From Acidobacteriaceae bacterium KBS 83 (GTDB lineage Bacteria; Acidobacteriota; Terriglobia; Terriglobales; Acidobacteriaceae), in assembly GCA_000381585.1 (NCBI GenBank), contig KB906733.1, positions 759,378 through 823,377 on the forward strand: DNA of 64,000 nucleotides, read 5' to 3'. Of the stretch, positions 34,480-41,892 are shown one piece after another; the first letter of the stretch is position 1; every line of letters starts with the position of its first letter. The translations under genes were made by a program, and so were the position numbers. A model generated the notes under the pieces. The model saw only the letters and a program-made list of their open reading frames with translations, was not told where the DNA came from and made no database searches.

Positions 34480-34508
34480 AGGCCAACGCCGCTGTCTGGC
34501 GTTGGCCT
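34480..34508 (+). terminator. Terminator after the sigma-factor operon
   Basis: AGGCCAACGCC (34480-34490) and GGCGTTGGCCT (34498-34508) form a perfect 11-bp stem with a 7-base loop; AAAA precedes and TCTTTT follows eight bases later. Placed between convergent genes, so it may stop transcription from both sides. Confidence 0.8.
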
Positions 34509-34525
34509 GCGGTCTTTTCACTAGC

Positions 34526-35743
34526 TTAGAACTTCGCGACAAATCCCCGCAGGCGCGCGAGGCCCTCCTCTACGTCCTTGTGCGAGACTGCGTAAGAAAG
34601 CCGAATGTGTTCCTTTGTTCCGAACGGCTCACCCGGCACAACGACAAGGCCCGCTTCGTGCAAGAGTCGTGTGGTCAGCTCGGCCGGTGTGGCTATGCCG
34701 GATTTCTTCAGCAGTCCGGAAACATTTGGGTATGCATAGAAAGCGCCCTCCGGCATGGTGCAGGTAATGCCGGGGATGCTGCGTAGACCGTCGACGATAG
34801 TGTCGCGCAGCCGGATGTAGTCGGCGCGCATCTCGCAGACACATTCCTGCGAGCCGGTGACCGCCGCGATGGCGGCCTTTTGGACCATGGCTGCCGTAGA
34901 CGACGTGGACTGCGACTGCAGTTTGCTCATCGCAGAGATGATCGGCTTGGGCCCGAGGGCGAAGCCTGCGCGCCAGCCGGTCATCGCATAAGTCTTTGAG
35001 AGCGAGCCGAGCACTATCAGGTGTTCCTTCGCCTCGGTGACCGATGCTCCTGAAAAGGGCGCTTCATTGAAAATGAGGTATGCGTAGCACTCGTCGAGCA
35101 TCAGATAGATGCCGCGGCCATGGGCCAGCCGAACGATCCGCTCAAGATCCGCGCGGGAGATGACGGCGCCCGAAGGATTCGAGGGCGAATTCAGGATGAT
35201 TGCCTTGGTGCGCGGGGTGATGGCGCGTTCAATGGCGTCGGCCGTGACCCGGAAGTTCTCGCTCTCTGCAGTTTCAAGATAGACGACCTTGCCGCCGGCG
35301 TACTGGATGATGTCCTTGTAGGAGACCCAGTAGGGAACCGGCAGAATGACCTCGTCGCCATGATCGACGAGCACTTCGATCGCGTTGAAGAGCGCGAGCT
35401 TGCCGCCGGTTGTGAAGACAGCTTCTTCGGGGCTGTAGCTCGAGCCGAAATCTGTGGCATGGCGCTCGACAATCGCCTTCCGAACTTCGGTGATTCCGGA
35501 AACGACTGTGTATCGCGAGAAATTGGCCTCAATGGCGGCGATCGCCGCGTCCTTGATGTGGCGTGGGGTCGCAAAGTGCGGTTCACCGGCGCCGAAATCG
35601 ACGAGCTTTGCGCCCTCAGCGCGCAGCTTTGCGGCGGCGGCGGTAACAGCCATGGTGGCGGAGACTTCGATGCGGCCAATGCGCTCGGAAAACTTCGGCG
35701 CGGCGCTCGGAGGGGCGCTGGAGACAGTGGCGGTGGCGCTCAT
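34526..35743 (-). CDS. aspC: Pyridoxal-phosphate aminotransferase (aspartate aminotransferase type Ib)
   Basis: A 405-aa fold-type I aminotransferase. The PLP lysine is in GSLSKTYAMTGWRAGF; NSPSNPSGAV, DECYAYLIF and the C-terminal HIRLSYAVSHKDVEEGL (phosphate and carboxylate-binding arginine) are all typical of the Thermus/Bacillus-type aspartate aminotransferase. Substrate could also include prephenate or other amino donors in this subclass. A Ser/Ala/Pro-rich 15-residue extension precedes the conserved start. Gene order on the minus strand is amidinotransferase-like, kdsB, 73-aa protein, this gene, with gaps of 18-47 bases, so one transcript is likely. Confidence 0.93.
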   Translation of the reverse strand: MSATATVSSAPPSAAPKFSERIGRIEVSATMAVTAAAAKLRAEGAKLVDFGAGEPHFATPRHIKDAAIAAIEANFSRYTVVSGITEVRKAIVERHATDFGSSYSPEEAVFTTGGKLALFNAIEVLVDHGDEVILPVPYWVSYKDIIQYAGGKVVYLETAESENFRVTADAIERAITPRTKAIILNSPSNPSGAVISRADLERIVRLAHGRGIYLMLDECYAYLIFNEAPFSGASVTEAKEHLIVLGSLSKTYAMTGWRAGFALGPKPIISAMSKLQSQSTSSTAAMVQKAAIAAVTGSQECVCEMRADYIRLRDTIVDGLRSIPGITCTMPEGAFYAYPNVSGLLKKSGIATPAELTTRLLHEAGLVVVPGEPFGTKEHIRLSYAVSHKDVEEGLARLRGFVAKF

Positions 35744-35790
35744 GTCATTAGTTTACAGGGCGTGTAGCAGGCCGAAACCCGAATTCTGCC

Positions 35791-36012
35791 TTAGCTGAAG
35801 AACGATCGCAATTGTTTCTCCACCATGCCCGCCAGAAATGGAGGAGCCTTCTGCACATTCACTGTCAGCGCTTCTCCCTCGAGATTGTAGGTAGCTTCAA
35901 TTCCCATGCCGGAGACTGCATTGCCATTAACCGTGAAGCCAGAATCCCTGAGCTGATCAAGACCCTTCGCCAGGGTTTCAGGCGTGACACTTTCAATCAC
36001 GTAAGTCGCCAT
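35791..36012 (-). CDS. Small conserved-looking hypothetical protein
   Basis: A 73-aa soluble protein beginning MATYVIESVTPETLAKGLDQ, with alternating hydrophobic strands and no signal or membrane segment. I do not recognise a family. It sits between kdsB and the aminotransferase on the same strand with gaps of 24 and 47 bases, its codon use matches its neighbours, and no longer gene competes with it, so it is probably real. The pattern of a short alpha/beta unit with TYNLEGEALTVNVQKAPPF would suit a small ligand- or protein-binding domain, but that is speculation. Confidence 0.7.
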   Translation of the reverse strand: MATYVIESVTPETLAKGLDQLRDSGFTVNGNAVSGMGIEATYNLEGEALTVNVQKAPPFLAGMVEKQLRSFFS

Positions 36013-36036
36013 GGCTCGTACTCTACCGGAACAGGC

Positions 36037-36783
36037 TTATCTGCCAGACAGGATCGCGGCGACACGTTCGAGATCCGCCTCCGTATCCACCCCGATTGTC
36101 GTGTGCGCTGTCTGCTCCACGTAGATCGGGATGTTGTAGGCCAGCAGGCGAAGCTGTTCCAGACGCTCGGCTATTTCCAGTGGGTGCGGGGGCAGTGAGG
36201 CAAAGCGCTCCAGTGCCGCGCGGCGATAGGCATAGAGCCCGAGGTGCTTGCGATAGACGATGTGTCCGGAACGATCGCGGTCGAAGGGAATCGTAGATCG
36301 GGAGAAGTAGAGAGCACGCCCGTCTTCGGCAAGCACGACCTTTACTGCGTTGGGGTCCGCGATCTCTTCCGGAGTACAGGGCGTCCATAGAGTGGTCACC
36401 TGGGCGTCAATGCCCGGCCGCTCGAAGGGCGCGAGCAGTGCGTCGATATGAGCGGGAAGCAGCATCGGTTCATCCCCCTGGATATTCACGACAATCTCTG
36501 ACGGTATGCGATGCGAGACTGCATGCACTCGATCCGATCCGCTTCCGAGATCGGGTGAAGTGAGCATCGCATCCCAGCCGTGCCCGGCGGCCAACGCCAT
36601 GACCTCGTCAGAGTCTGTCGCTATGACGACGCGATCGAGCTGAGGAGCTGCGAGGGCAGCTTCCACGATCCACTGCAGCATGGGCTTCCCTGCGATGTCC
36701 CGCACTACCTTACGCGGGAGGCGGGTGGAGGCAAGTCGAGCAGGGATGACGGCGAGAGTCGAGGGTCGTGTGGCGGCAGTCAT
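36037..36783 (-). CDS. kdsB: 3-deoxy-manno-octulosonate cytidylyltransferase
   Basis: A 248-aa nucleotidyltransferase that makes CMP-KDO for the lipopolysaccharide inner core. It opens AVIPARLASTRLPRKVV, with KPMLQWI, ATDSDEV, NIQGDEP (metal-binding) and the end VGVDTEADLERV, all diagnostic. Presence of kdsB implies an LPS-containing outer membrane. It lies 18 bases downstream of the amidinotransferase-like gene on the same strand. Two bases of detail that matter: residues SGHIVYRKHLGLYAYRR confirm KDO rather than other CMP-sugar synthetases. Confidence 0.96.
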   Translation of the reverse strand: MTAATRPSTLAVIPARLASTRLPRKVVRDIAGKPMLQWIVEAALAAPQLDRVVIATDSDEVMALAAGHGWDAMLTSPDLGSGSDRVHAVSHRIPSEIVVNIQGDEPMLLPAHIDALLAPFERPGIDAQVTTLWTPCTPEEIADPNAVKVVLAEDGRALYFSRSTIPFDRDRSGHIVYRKHLGLYAYRRAALERFASLPPHPLEIAERLEQLRLLAYNIPIYVEQTAHTTIGVDTEADLERVAAILSGR

Positions 36784-36801
36784 GCAGCGACTAGTGTCGC
36801 C

Positions 36802-37617
36802 TTAATTCTCGTTCAGCGAAAGCGAGAGGCACTTTGCGGAACCGCCGGCCTTCAAAAATTCCGTCGTTGGAGTCTGGTGGACACTGAACCCTCGTTCGTC
36901 CAGCCAGTTCTGCAGGTCATCACTGGCGCGATTCAGGATCAGATGCTGGCCGATATTGATTGCATTGCAGGCAAAGTCGAGAGCGTCGTCTGAACTGACG
37001 GCGAGTCGCCGGTCGGCCGGCACGATGCACTCGATCGCCTGCAGGCTACTGGTGTGGAATGCGGCGGGATAGTAGAGAAGGAAACCGCCCTCGAGTGGAC
37101 AAAAGCAGGTATCCAGGTGGTAGAAGTGCGAGCGCGCCAGCTCAAGCGGCTGCACCGCCGTTCCCAGCAGTTGCTCGAGATAAGGAATCGCGTCGGAACG
37201 AGAGCGCACGCCGTGGCCAAACCACAGCAGAGGCAGCGCTCGATCAAACAGCGCGTCGCCTGCGCCTTCGAATGGGACGGTCCGTGGGAGTTGGTGCACT
37301 TCGAAGCCATCCTGCGCAAGCCAGGTGCGAAACCGGGGTTCCTCCGCCTGGCGCTCGGGATGAAGGAAACTACTCAGGATGGCTGTACGCCCTCGCAATA
37401 CGGCGGCATTTGCAGTGAAGACGAGGTCTGGAAGTCCGGGCACCGGCGGCAGAAGCGCCACCTCGGTGAACTGGCTAACGATTGTCCGGAGCGCGGACCA
37501 CTGCTGCATGGCTACGCACGAGACGGTGTCGTGCACATTTCCTTCCATCCAGGGATTGATCACGTAAGCGACCGTGAAGTGATCGGGAGAACACATCAGG
37601 TGGCGAGTCGACTCCAT
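36802..37617 (-). CDS. Amidinotransferase/dimethylarginine dimethylaminohydrolase-like protein
   Basis: A 271-aa member of the guanidino-group modifying (pentein) superfamily. The catalytic set is complete: FEGAGDAL (Glu117, Asp121), HLDTCFCPL (His168, Asp169) and the terminal GGSAKCLSL with nucleophile Cys263; LPDLVFTANAA is the substrate-binding loop. Such enzymes hydrolyse methylarginines, arginine or transfer amidino groups. The short N terminus and single-domain size favour hydrolases of the DDAH type over amidinotransferases. The ATG at 37617 is preceded by AGGAG six bases away; a frame open to 37779 is non-coding. It heads the minus-strand run with kdsB and aspC. Confidence 0.85.
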   Translation of the reverse strand: MESTRHLMCSPDHFTVAYVINPWMEGNVHDTVSCVAMQQWSALRTIVSQFTEVALLPPVPGLPDLVFTANAAVLRGRTAILSSFLHPERQAEEPRFRTWLAQDGFEVHQLPRTVPFEGAGDALFDRALPLLWFGHGVRSRSDAIPYLEQLLGTAVQPLELARSHFYHLDTCFCPLEGGFLLYYPAAFHTSSLQAIECIVPADRRLAVSSDDALDFACNAINIGQHLILNRASDDLQNWLDERGFSVHQTPTTEFLKAGGSAKCLSLSLNEN

Positions 37618-37836
37618 ACTGTCTCCTGAAATGGCGCAGCCGGGGGCGCCTTCGGTGACGACGTGGTCGCTCGATTGGCTAGAAGGTACCAGAGAAGACG
37701 GGCGGCATGGGAGCGAAAAATGGCGGCGAAATCGGCCGATAAATGGAAGAAGCGTGCTCTCGGTGCGATCAGACGCCACTCGTCAGCAGTCCGAAGGAGA
37801 TATGCTCATCGGCATACCTGTTTTTGGGAGCACTCG

Positions 37837-39819
37837 TTGATTCGGAAGATCCGCCGGCCCACCATCCTTCTTTTTGCCATTTCCTGCCTTCTGCCAATCC
37901 TCAGCCGTGCCCAGCGCACGCAGAACCTTACACCCGAAGAGCGCGAGAAGCTGATCGCCAAGCGCAATGCGATCGAGCAGGAACTCGAGTCCGTTGCCAT
38001 CATTGACCGCAAGGTGATGGTGAAGATGCGCGACGGCAAGCGGATGGCTGCGGACATTTACCGTCCCAAAGATACGTCAAAGAAATATCCGATCATCTTC
38101 AGCCGCACGCCTTACAACTTCAACTACTGGGATGTGCGGCTGGGTGCGCCGCGCGACATGTCGACTGAGCTCGACGCCGTGAAACGTGGTTATGTGCTGG
38201 TCGAGATGAACGAGCGCGGGCACTTCCTCTCCGAAGGCAATTACGAAATCCTCGGGGCGCCGTTGACAGATGCAGACGACGAACTTAACTGGATGTCCGC
38301 GCAGCCATGGTCGAACGGCAAAGTAGGGCTGATCGGTTGCTCGTCGACGGCGGAGTGGCAGCTTGCTGTCGCGTCACGCGGCAACAAGGCGTTGGCCACA
38401 TTTATCCCGGAGAGTTTCGGCGCCGGGGTGGGCCGGGTGGGGAAGTGGTACGAGCAGGGTAACTGGTTCCGTGGCGGCGCCTTTCAGATGCTCTTCGCGG
38501 CGTGGATCTATGGCGAGCAAAACCAGGTACGCCCAATGTTTCCGAAAGATGCAACCCAGCAGCAGCTGATTGATGGGTCGAAAATGTTTGATCTTGCGCC
38601 CCAGATGCCCCCGGTGGATTGGGCGAAGGCGCTGGCGCATCTGCCGGAGGAGGACATCCTCAAGACGGTGGGCGGGCCGAAGGGCATCTATGCCGATGCC
38701 ATGCCGGTGCCGACCGGGGGTCGGATGATCCAGCGGACGCCGAACGATCCGGCGTGGTTGAAGGGTGGGTTGTGGAACGACTCGGAGAAGATCAACGTGC
38801 CAGGGCTCTGGTTCATGACCTGGTACGACGTCTCCACCGGGCCGAACCTGGCGGCTTACAACTACGTGCGCTCGACCGCGAAGGGCGAGGTGTCGAACGA
38901 GCAATATGCTGTCATCGCGCCAACCCTCCATTGCCAGTACAAGCGCGCGACGGAGCACACCGTGGTCGGCGAACGCGATATGGGCGACGCGCGGCTGGAC
39001 TATGATGCACTGACTTACGGCTGGTTCGACCATTTCCTGAAGGGCGAGGACAACGGGATACTGAAGAAGACGCCCCGTGTGCAGTACTACACAATGGGTT
39101 TGAACAAGTGGCAAAGCTCCGACACCTGGCCGCCGGAGGGAGCGAAGCCGATGAAGCTCTACCTGACGAGCCAAGGTAACGCGACTACGCTCCACGGTGA
39201 TGGAGCACTGGTGGCCGAGTTGGCGAAGGCCGATCATCCCGATCAACCGGACGACTTCACCTACGATCCGCTGCATCCGGTGCCGTCCTATGGCGGCAAT
39301 GTCTGCTGCACCGGCAACGCTATCCCGGGCAATGGCGGCGCACTTGACCAGAGCAAGATGGAGGAGCGGCCAGACATTCTGGTTTATTCCTCCGAGCCGC
39401 TGAAGGAAGGTATCGAAGTTGACGGTCCGGTTGAGACCACGCTGTATGTGTCGAGTGATGTGAAGGACACGGACGTGACGGTGAAGCTGATCGACGTGCA
39501 GCCGGACGGCAAGGCCTACAACCTGGACGAAACGATCCAGCGGTTGCGCTGGCGCGATGGTTACAACCACAAACCGGTATGGATGGAGCCGGACAAGATC
39601 TACAAGGTGGAACTGGGTCCAATGAACACCAGCAACTACTTCGGTCCGGGAGATCGCATCCGTATCGAGATCTCAGGCAGCAACTTCCCGCGCTTCGACC
39701 GCAACATGAATACCGGCGGGAACAACTACGACGAGACGGCGGGAAAGATTGCGCACACGGAGATTCATCATTCCGCGGAATATCCGTCGTCGGTGGTGCT
39801 GTCGGTGGTGAAGCGGTAG
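37837..39819 (+). CDS. Exported CocE/NonD-family hydrolase (X-Pro dipeptidyl-peptidase-like)
   Basis: A 660-aa protein with an N-terminal signal (basic IRKIRRP, then [16 protein letters not shown]), a catalytic alpha/beta-hydrolase domain ([18 protein letters not shown], nucleophile elbow [12 protein letters not shown] with Ser169) and the C-terminal jelly-roll typical of CocE and X-Pro peptidases ([35 protein letters not shown]). Enzymes of this class cleave esters, amides or X-Pro peptides. The start is taken as TTG 37837, with GGGAG six bases upstream and a proper signal peptide; the frame stays open to 37663. A 12-codon frame starting at 37802 ends at this TTG (TTGA overlap). Confidence 0.87.
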   Translation: MIRKIRRPTILLFAISCLLPILSRAQRTQNLTPEEREKLIAKRNAIEQELESVAIIDRKVMVKMRDGKRMAADIYRPKDTSKKYPIIFSRTPYNFNYWDVRLGAPRDMSTELDAVKRGYVLVEMNERGHFLSEGNYEILGAPLTDADDELNWMSAQPWSNGKVGLIGCSSTAEWQLAVASRGNKALATFIPESFGAGVGRVGKWYEQGNWFRGGAFQMLFAAWIYGEQNQVRPMFPKDATQQQLIDGSKMFDLAPQMPPVDWAKALAHLPEEDILKTVGGPKGIYADAMPVPTGGRMIQRTPNDPAWLKGGLWNDSEKINVPGLWFMTWYDVSTGPNLAAYNYVRSTAKGEVSNEQYAVIAPTLHCQYKRATEHTVVGERDMGDARLDYDALTYGWFDHFLKGEDNGILKKTPRVQYYTMGLNKWQSSDTWPPEGAKPMKLYLTSQGNATTLHGDGALVAELAKADHPDQPDDFTYDPLHPVPSYGGNVCCTGNAIPGNGGALDQSKMEERPDILVYSSEPLKEGIEVDGPVETTLYVSSDVKDTDVTVKLIDVQPDGKAYNLDETIQRLRWRDGYNHKPVWMEPDKIYKVELGPMNTSNYFGPGDRIRIEISGSNFPRFDRNMNTGGNNYDETAGKIAHTEIHHSAEYPSSVVLSVVKR

Positions 39820-39876
39820 CGCGGGCTGACTCCTGGCGATAAGTCCACGAAGTCATCGCGGAAGCCATCTCCAAAA

Positions 39877-39905
39877 TTGACTCACTTTTCAGCCTTCCAT
39901 AAGAT
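39877..39905 (+). promoter_or_regulatory. Sigma-70-type promoter for tRNA-Met
   Basis: TTGACT at 39877-39882 and TAAGAT at 39900-39905 are separated by exactly 17 bases and lie 45 bases ahead of the tRNA. Both boxes differ from consensus by one base. Confidence 0.75.
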
Positions 39906-39950
39906 AAAGGCTGGCCTTGCGGCGCTCTGCTGCGTGTTCCGGCCTCCTTC

Positions 39951-40027
39951 GGCGGTGTAGCTCAGATGGTTAGAGCGACGGACTCATAACCCGTAGGTCA
40001 GTGGTTCGATTCCACTCACCGCCACCA
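39951..40027 (+). tRNA. tRNA-Met (anticodon CAT)
   Basis: A 77-base cloverleaf. The acceptor arms GGCGGTG and CACCGCC pair fully, the D arm is GCTC/GAGC, the anticodon loop is CTCATAA (anticodon CAT at 34-36), the T arm is AGTGG-TTCGATT-CCACT, and CCA is encoded. The last anticodon-stem pair is A-C. CAT could be elongator Met or the lysidine-modified Ile2 tRNA; the initiator type is excluded because the first acceptor pair is a normal G-C and the stem lacks the three G-C pairs. Confidence 0.95.
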
Positions 40028-40061
40028 GAATTGAAGTCGCTCAAGAAAGAGCTCCGATTAC

Positions 40062-40676
40062 GTGATCTGGCTGCGACGGTTGGTCATTTTCTCTCTTGTC
40101 GCCGTCGTGCTTTATGTCGGCGTGGTCTTCTTCATCGACCGTAGTCTCCCTCTTTCCGATACTGACGCCACCCACTTCGATACGCTGATCGTCCTCGGCT
40201 ATCCGGCCTACCCGGATGGCACCCCGCGGCCGGAGATGCGGGAGCGGGTGCTTGAAAGCGTGCGCGAGTACCGGGCCGGGGTGGCGCCCAGAATCATCAT
40301 GACCGGCGGTGCTGCGCATAACCGTACGATCGAGGCACATGTAATGGCGGGGGTTGCGGAGGCCCAGGGCGTTCCGTCGAGCGCGGTTATCGAGGAAGGG
40401 CAGGCGCACGACACGATCCAGAACGCGTACTACTCGGTGAAGATCATGCAGGCGCATGGCTGGCACTCTGCCGAAGTCGTGAGTTCACCCAGCCACCTGC
40501 CGCGAGCGAGCCTGATCTTCGCGCATTTTCCCATCACGTGGCGGATGCATGCGGCTCCCTGGCCGCCGGAGTACGGGTTCTTCCATCGGGCCAGGAACGA
40601 GTGGTACGAGGCGATAGACACGGCGCGGATCCGGATCACCAGCTTTCCCGAATCGCGTTTCCTTTCGGCTCGTTAA
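40062..40676 (+). CDS. YdcF/SanA-family (DUF218) membrane-anchored protein
   Basis: A 204-aa protein with an N-terminal membrane anchor (LVIFSLVAVVLYVGVVFFI) and a DUF218 domain: DTLIVLGYPAYPDGTPRPEMRERV, PRIIMTGGAAHN, EGQAHDTIQNAYYSVKIM and VSSPSHLPRASLIF. Family members (SanA, ElyC, YdcF) influence envelope integrity and bind nucleotide-like ligands in some cases; no clear enzymatic role. The start is GTG 40062. It follows the tRNA by 34 bases. Confidence 0.87.
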   Translation: MIWLRRLVIFSLVAVVLYVGVVFFIDRSLPLSDTDATHFDTLIVLGYPAYPDGTPRPEMRERVLESVREYRAGVAPRIIMTGGAAHNRTIEAHVMAGVAEAQGVPSSAVIEEGQAHDTIQNAYYSVKIMQAHGWHSAEVVSSPSHLPRASLIFAHFPITWRMHAAPWPPEYGFFHRARNEWYEAIDTARIRITSFPESRFLSAR

Positions 40677-40683
40677 AGCGAGT

Positions 40684-40811
40684 ACCGTTACCTGGCCCCC
40701 TCCCCCCTCCCCGGTCACCGAAGGCGACTTGCAAGTCTTTTCCCAGCTACAGCTTAGAAGCTCTTCCGAGGGCTAAAAATGTCATTGCAAAGGGTTACAC
40801 GTAAATATGTC
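40684..40811 (-). repeat. Dispersed intergenic repeat, copy A (opposite orientation)
   Basis: About 128 bp which, read on the minus strand, follows 25520-25644 from end to end: GACATATTTAC-TGTAA, GACAT-TTTAGCC-CGG, CTTCTAAG, AAAAGACTT, CGCCTTC, then the G-rich tail (here C-rich on the plus strand at 40696-40712) and AGGT-ACGG. It begins 8 bases after the YdcF stop, so it points at the end of that gene. A perfect 8-bp inverted repeat (40873-40892) lies about 60 bases on its 5' side, as a similar one does beside copy B. Confidence 0.55.
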
Positions 40812-41118
40812 CAAACAAGAGGCTTATGTCCGAAATTATGCACTGCTAATGGTGCAGCAGAACACTTCGGTCTGTAAATCTCTCGATTTACACTGGTTAC
40901 AGCTAAATTTTTCTTAATTAAGGGGTTACGCGCGGTCGGTTCGGCCGGTTACGTGACCCGGCTGCCAGCCATTTCGCGCTCTCAATTGGCGCCCTATTTT
41001 TAGTGTATCGACTCGGCGGGAATAAATTGGCGGGTTTCTCAAGGAATCCAACTGCAGTAGTTCCGTTGTGGGCGTGCTGTGCACAGTGTTCAGACGGCTG
41101 AGAGATAACGCGGAACGT
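40812..41118. other. AT-rich intergenic stretch
   Basis: Three hundred bases of low GC between the dispersed repeat and the first small membrane gene. It contains the inverted repeat TGTAAATC (40873-40880) with GATTTACA (40885-40892), and a run TTTTTCTTAATTAAGG at 40907-40922. I find no gene, tRNA fragment or attachment-site repeat. Confidence 0.5.
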
Positions 41119-41298
41119 CTACTGATCCTTTTGATTGCCTTTTTTTCTCTCGCGCAGGTAGCGACCGGTGACAATCGCCGCCAACGGACCGACTACTAGA
41201 ACCACAGCCATGATGGGAAGCAGCTCAGCGTGCAGCGGAAGCAGCGAAAGGCCAACATAAAAACTGGTGAAGATTGCACAAACAGCGACAAGGTTCAT
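41119..41298 (-). CDS. Small two-helix membrane protein (duplicated locus, intact copy)
   Basis: A 59-aa protein from the ATG at 41298, with two hydrophobic helices (NLVAVCAIFTSFYVGLSLL and LLPIMAVVLVVGPLAAIV) and a basic C terminus (RYLRERKKGNQKDQ). In the second copy of this locus the homologous ATG overlaps the stop of the 200-aa gene, so the two were originally translated together. Here the upstream partner has decayed, leaving this frame open. A longer frame to 41361 runs into the pseudogene. Family unknown; coding status is supported by the paired copy and by hydrophobic pattern. Confidence 0.6.
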   Translation of the reverse strand: MNLVAVCAIFTSFYVGLSLLPLHAELLPIMAVVLVVGPLAAIVTGRYLRERKKGNQKDQ

Positions 41299-41660
41299 TG
41301 ATATCCATCGTGAATTGAGGATTCGTCCAGAGCGTTCGCACCAGGGGCGAGCATTCCGCACGGATGAAACTCTGTTGCAAAACTCTCGATCCCTTAAAAA
41401 AAGATCGTCCCCTCCTCCAGCCAGTTGGCTGCCGCCGGGACGTATTTAGCGTCCTTGAGGCGGATAACCAATCGGCACCCGGATGGATCAGGGATGGTCC
41501 GGTAGAGAAAGCTTCTCGGCGCACAACTGGTGCCGACAAATACTTTGAGGGGACGATCGAAGAAACTCGTGGATCATGGAGGCCCTCAACGCCCACCCAC
41601 CGACCTGAAATCAGAAGGGCCGCTAGGTTGAGGTGCCGCTCTACATATTGCGCAGTCGTG
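41299..41660 (-). pseudogene. Degenerate copy of the 200-aa protein gene
   Basis: Aligned by eye with 44583-43981, this stretch keeps many matching blocks (for example DW--AS, the GACGATC region, and the C-terminal LWTNPQ) but in shifting frames. At the stretch around 41440-41470 there is a one-base insertion relative to the intact copy, and roughly 240 bases coding for the central and C-terminal part are missing between about 41330 and 41400. No full-length frame remains. It is therefore read as a pseudogene of copy 1. Confidence 0.7.
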
Positions 41661-41892
41661 CCTCCACGCGGGGGAGTATGTATGCCATGGAAACATTTCT
41701 CGAGCCGGCGAGGAATGTTCGCTACAGTCTGTTCGGGGGCGGTGACACTTATGTGCATCCGATTCATATACTTACGCGTCTTATGGCGAACCGTTTGTCC
41801 GATGTCGGAAAGCCCGTTTGTTGTGGTAGAGTCCATCAGACGAAGAGGGCCAAGACGCTGAAGCGCGAGCCGCGATAGAACAGAAGGCGAAG

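Noticed and set aside
38374-39570. 398-codon minus-strand frame opposite the CocE-like gene
   Set aside because: Antisense shadow with His/Arg-rich composition and no domain.
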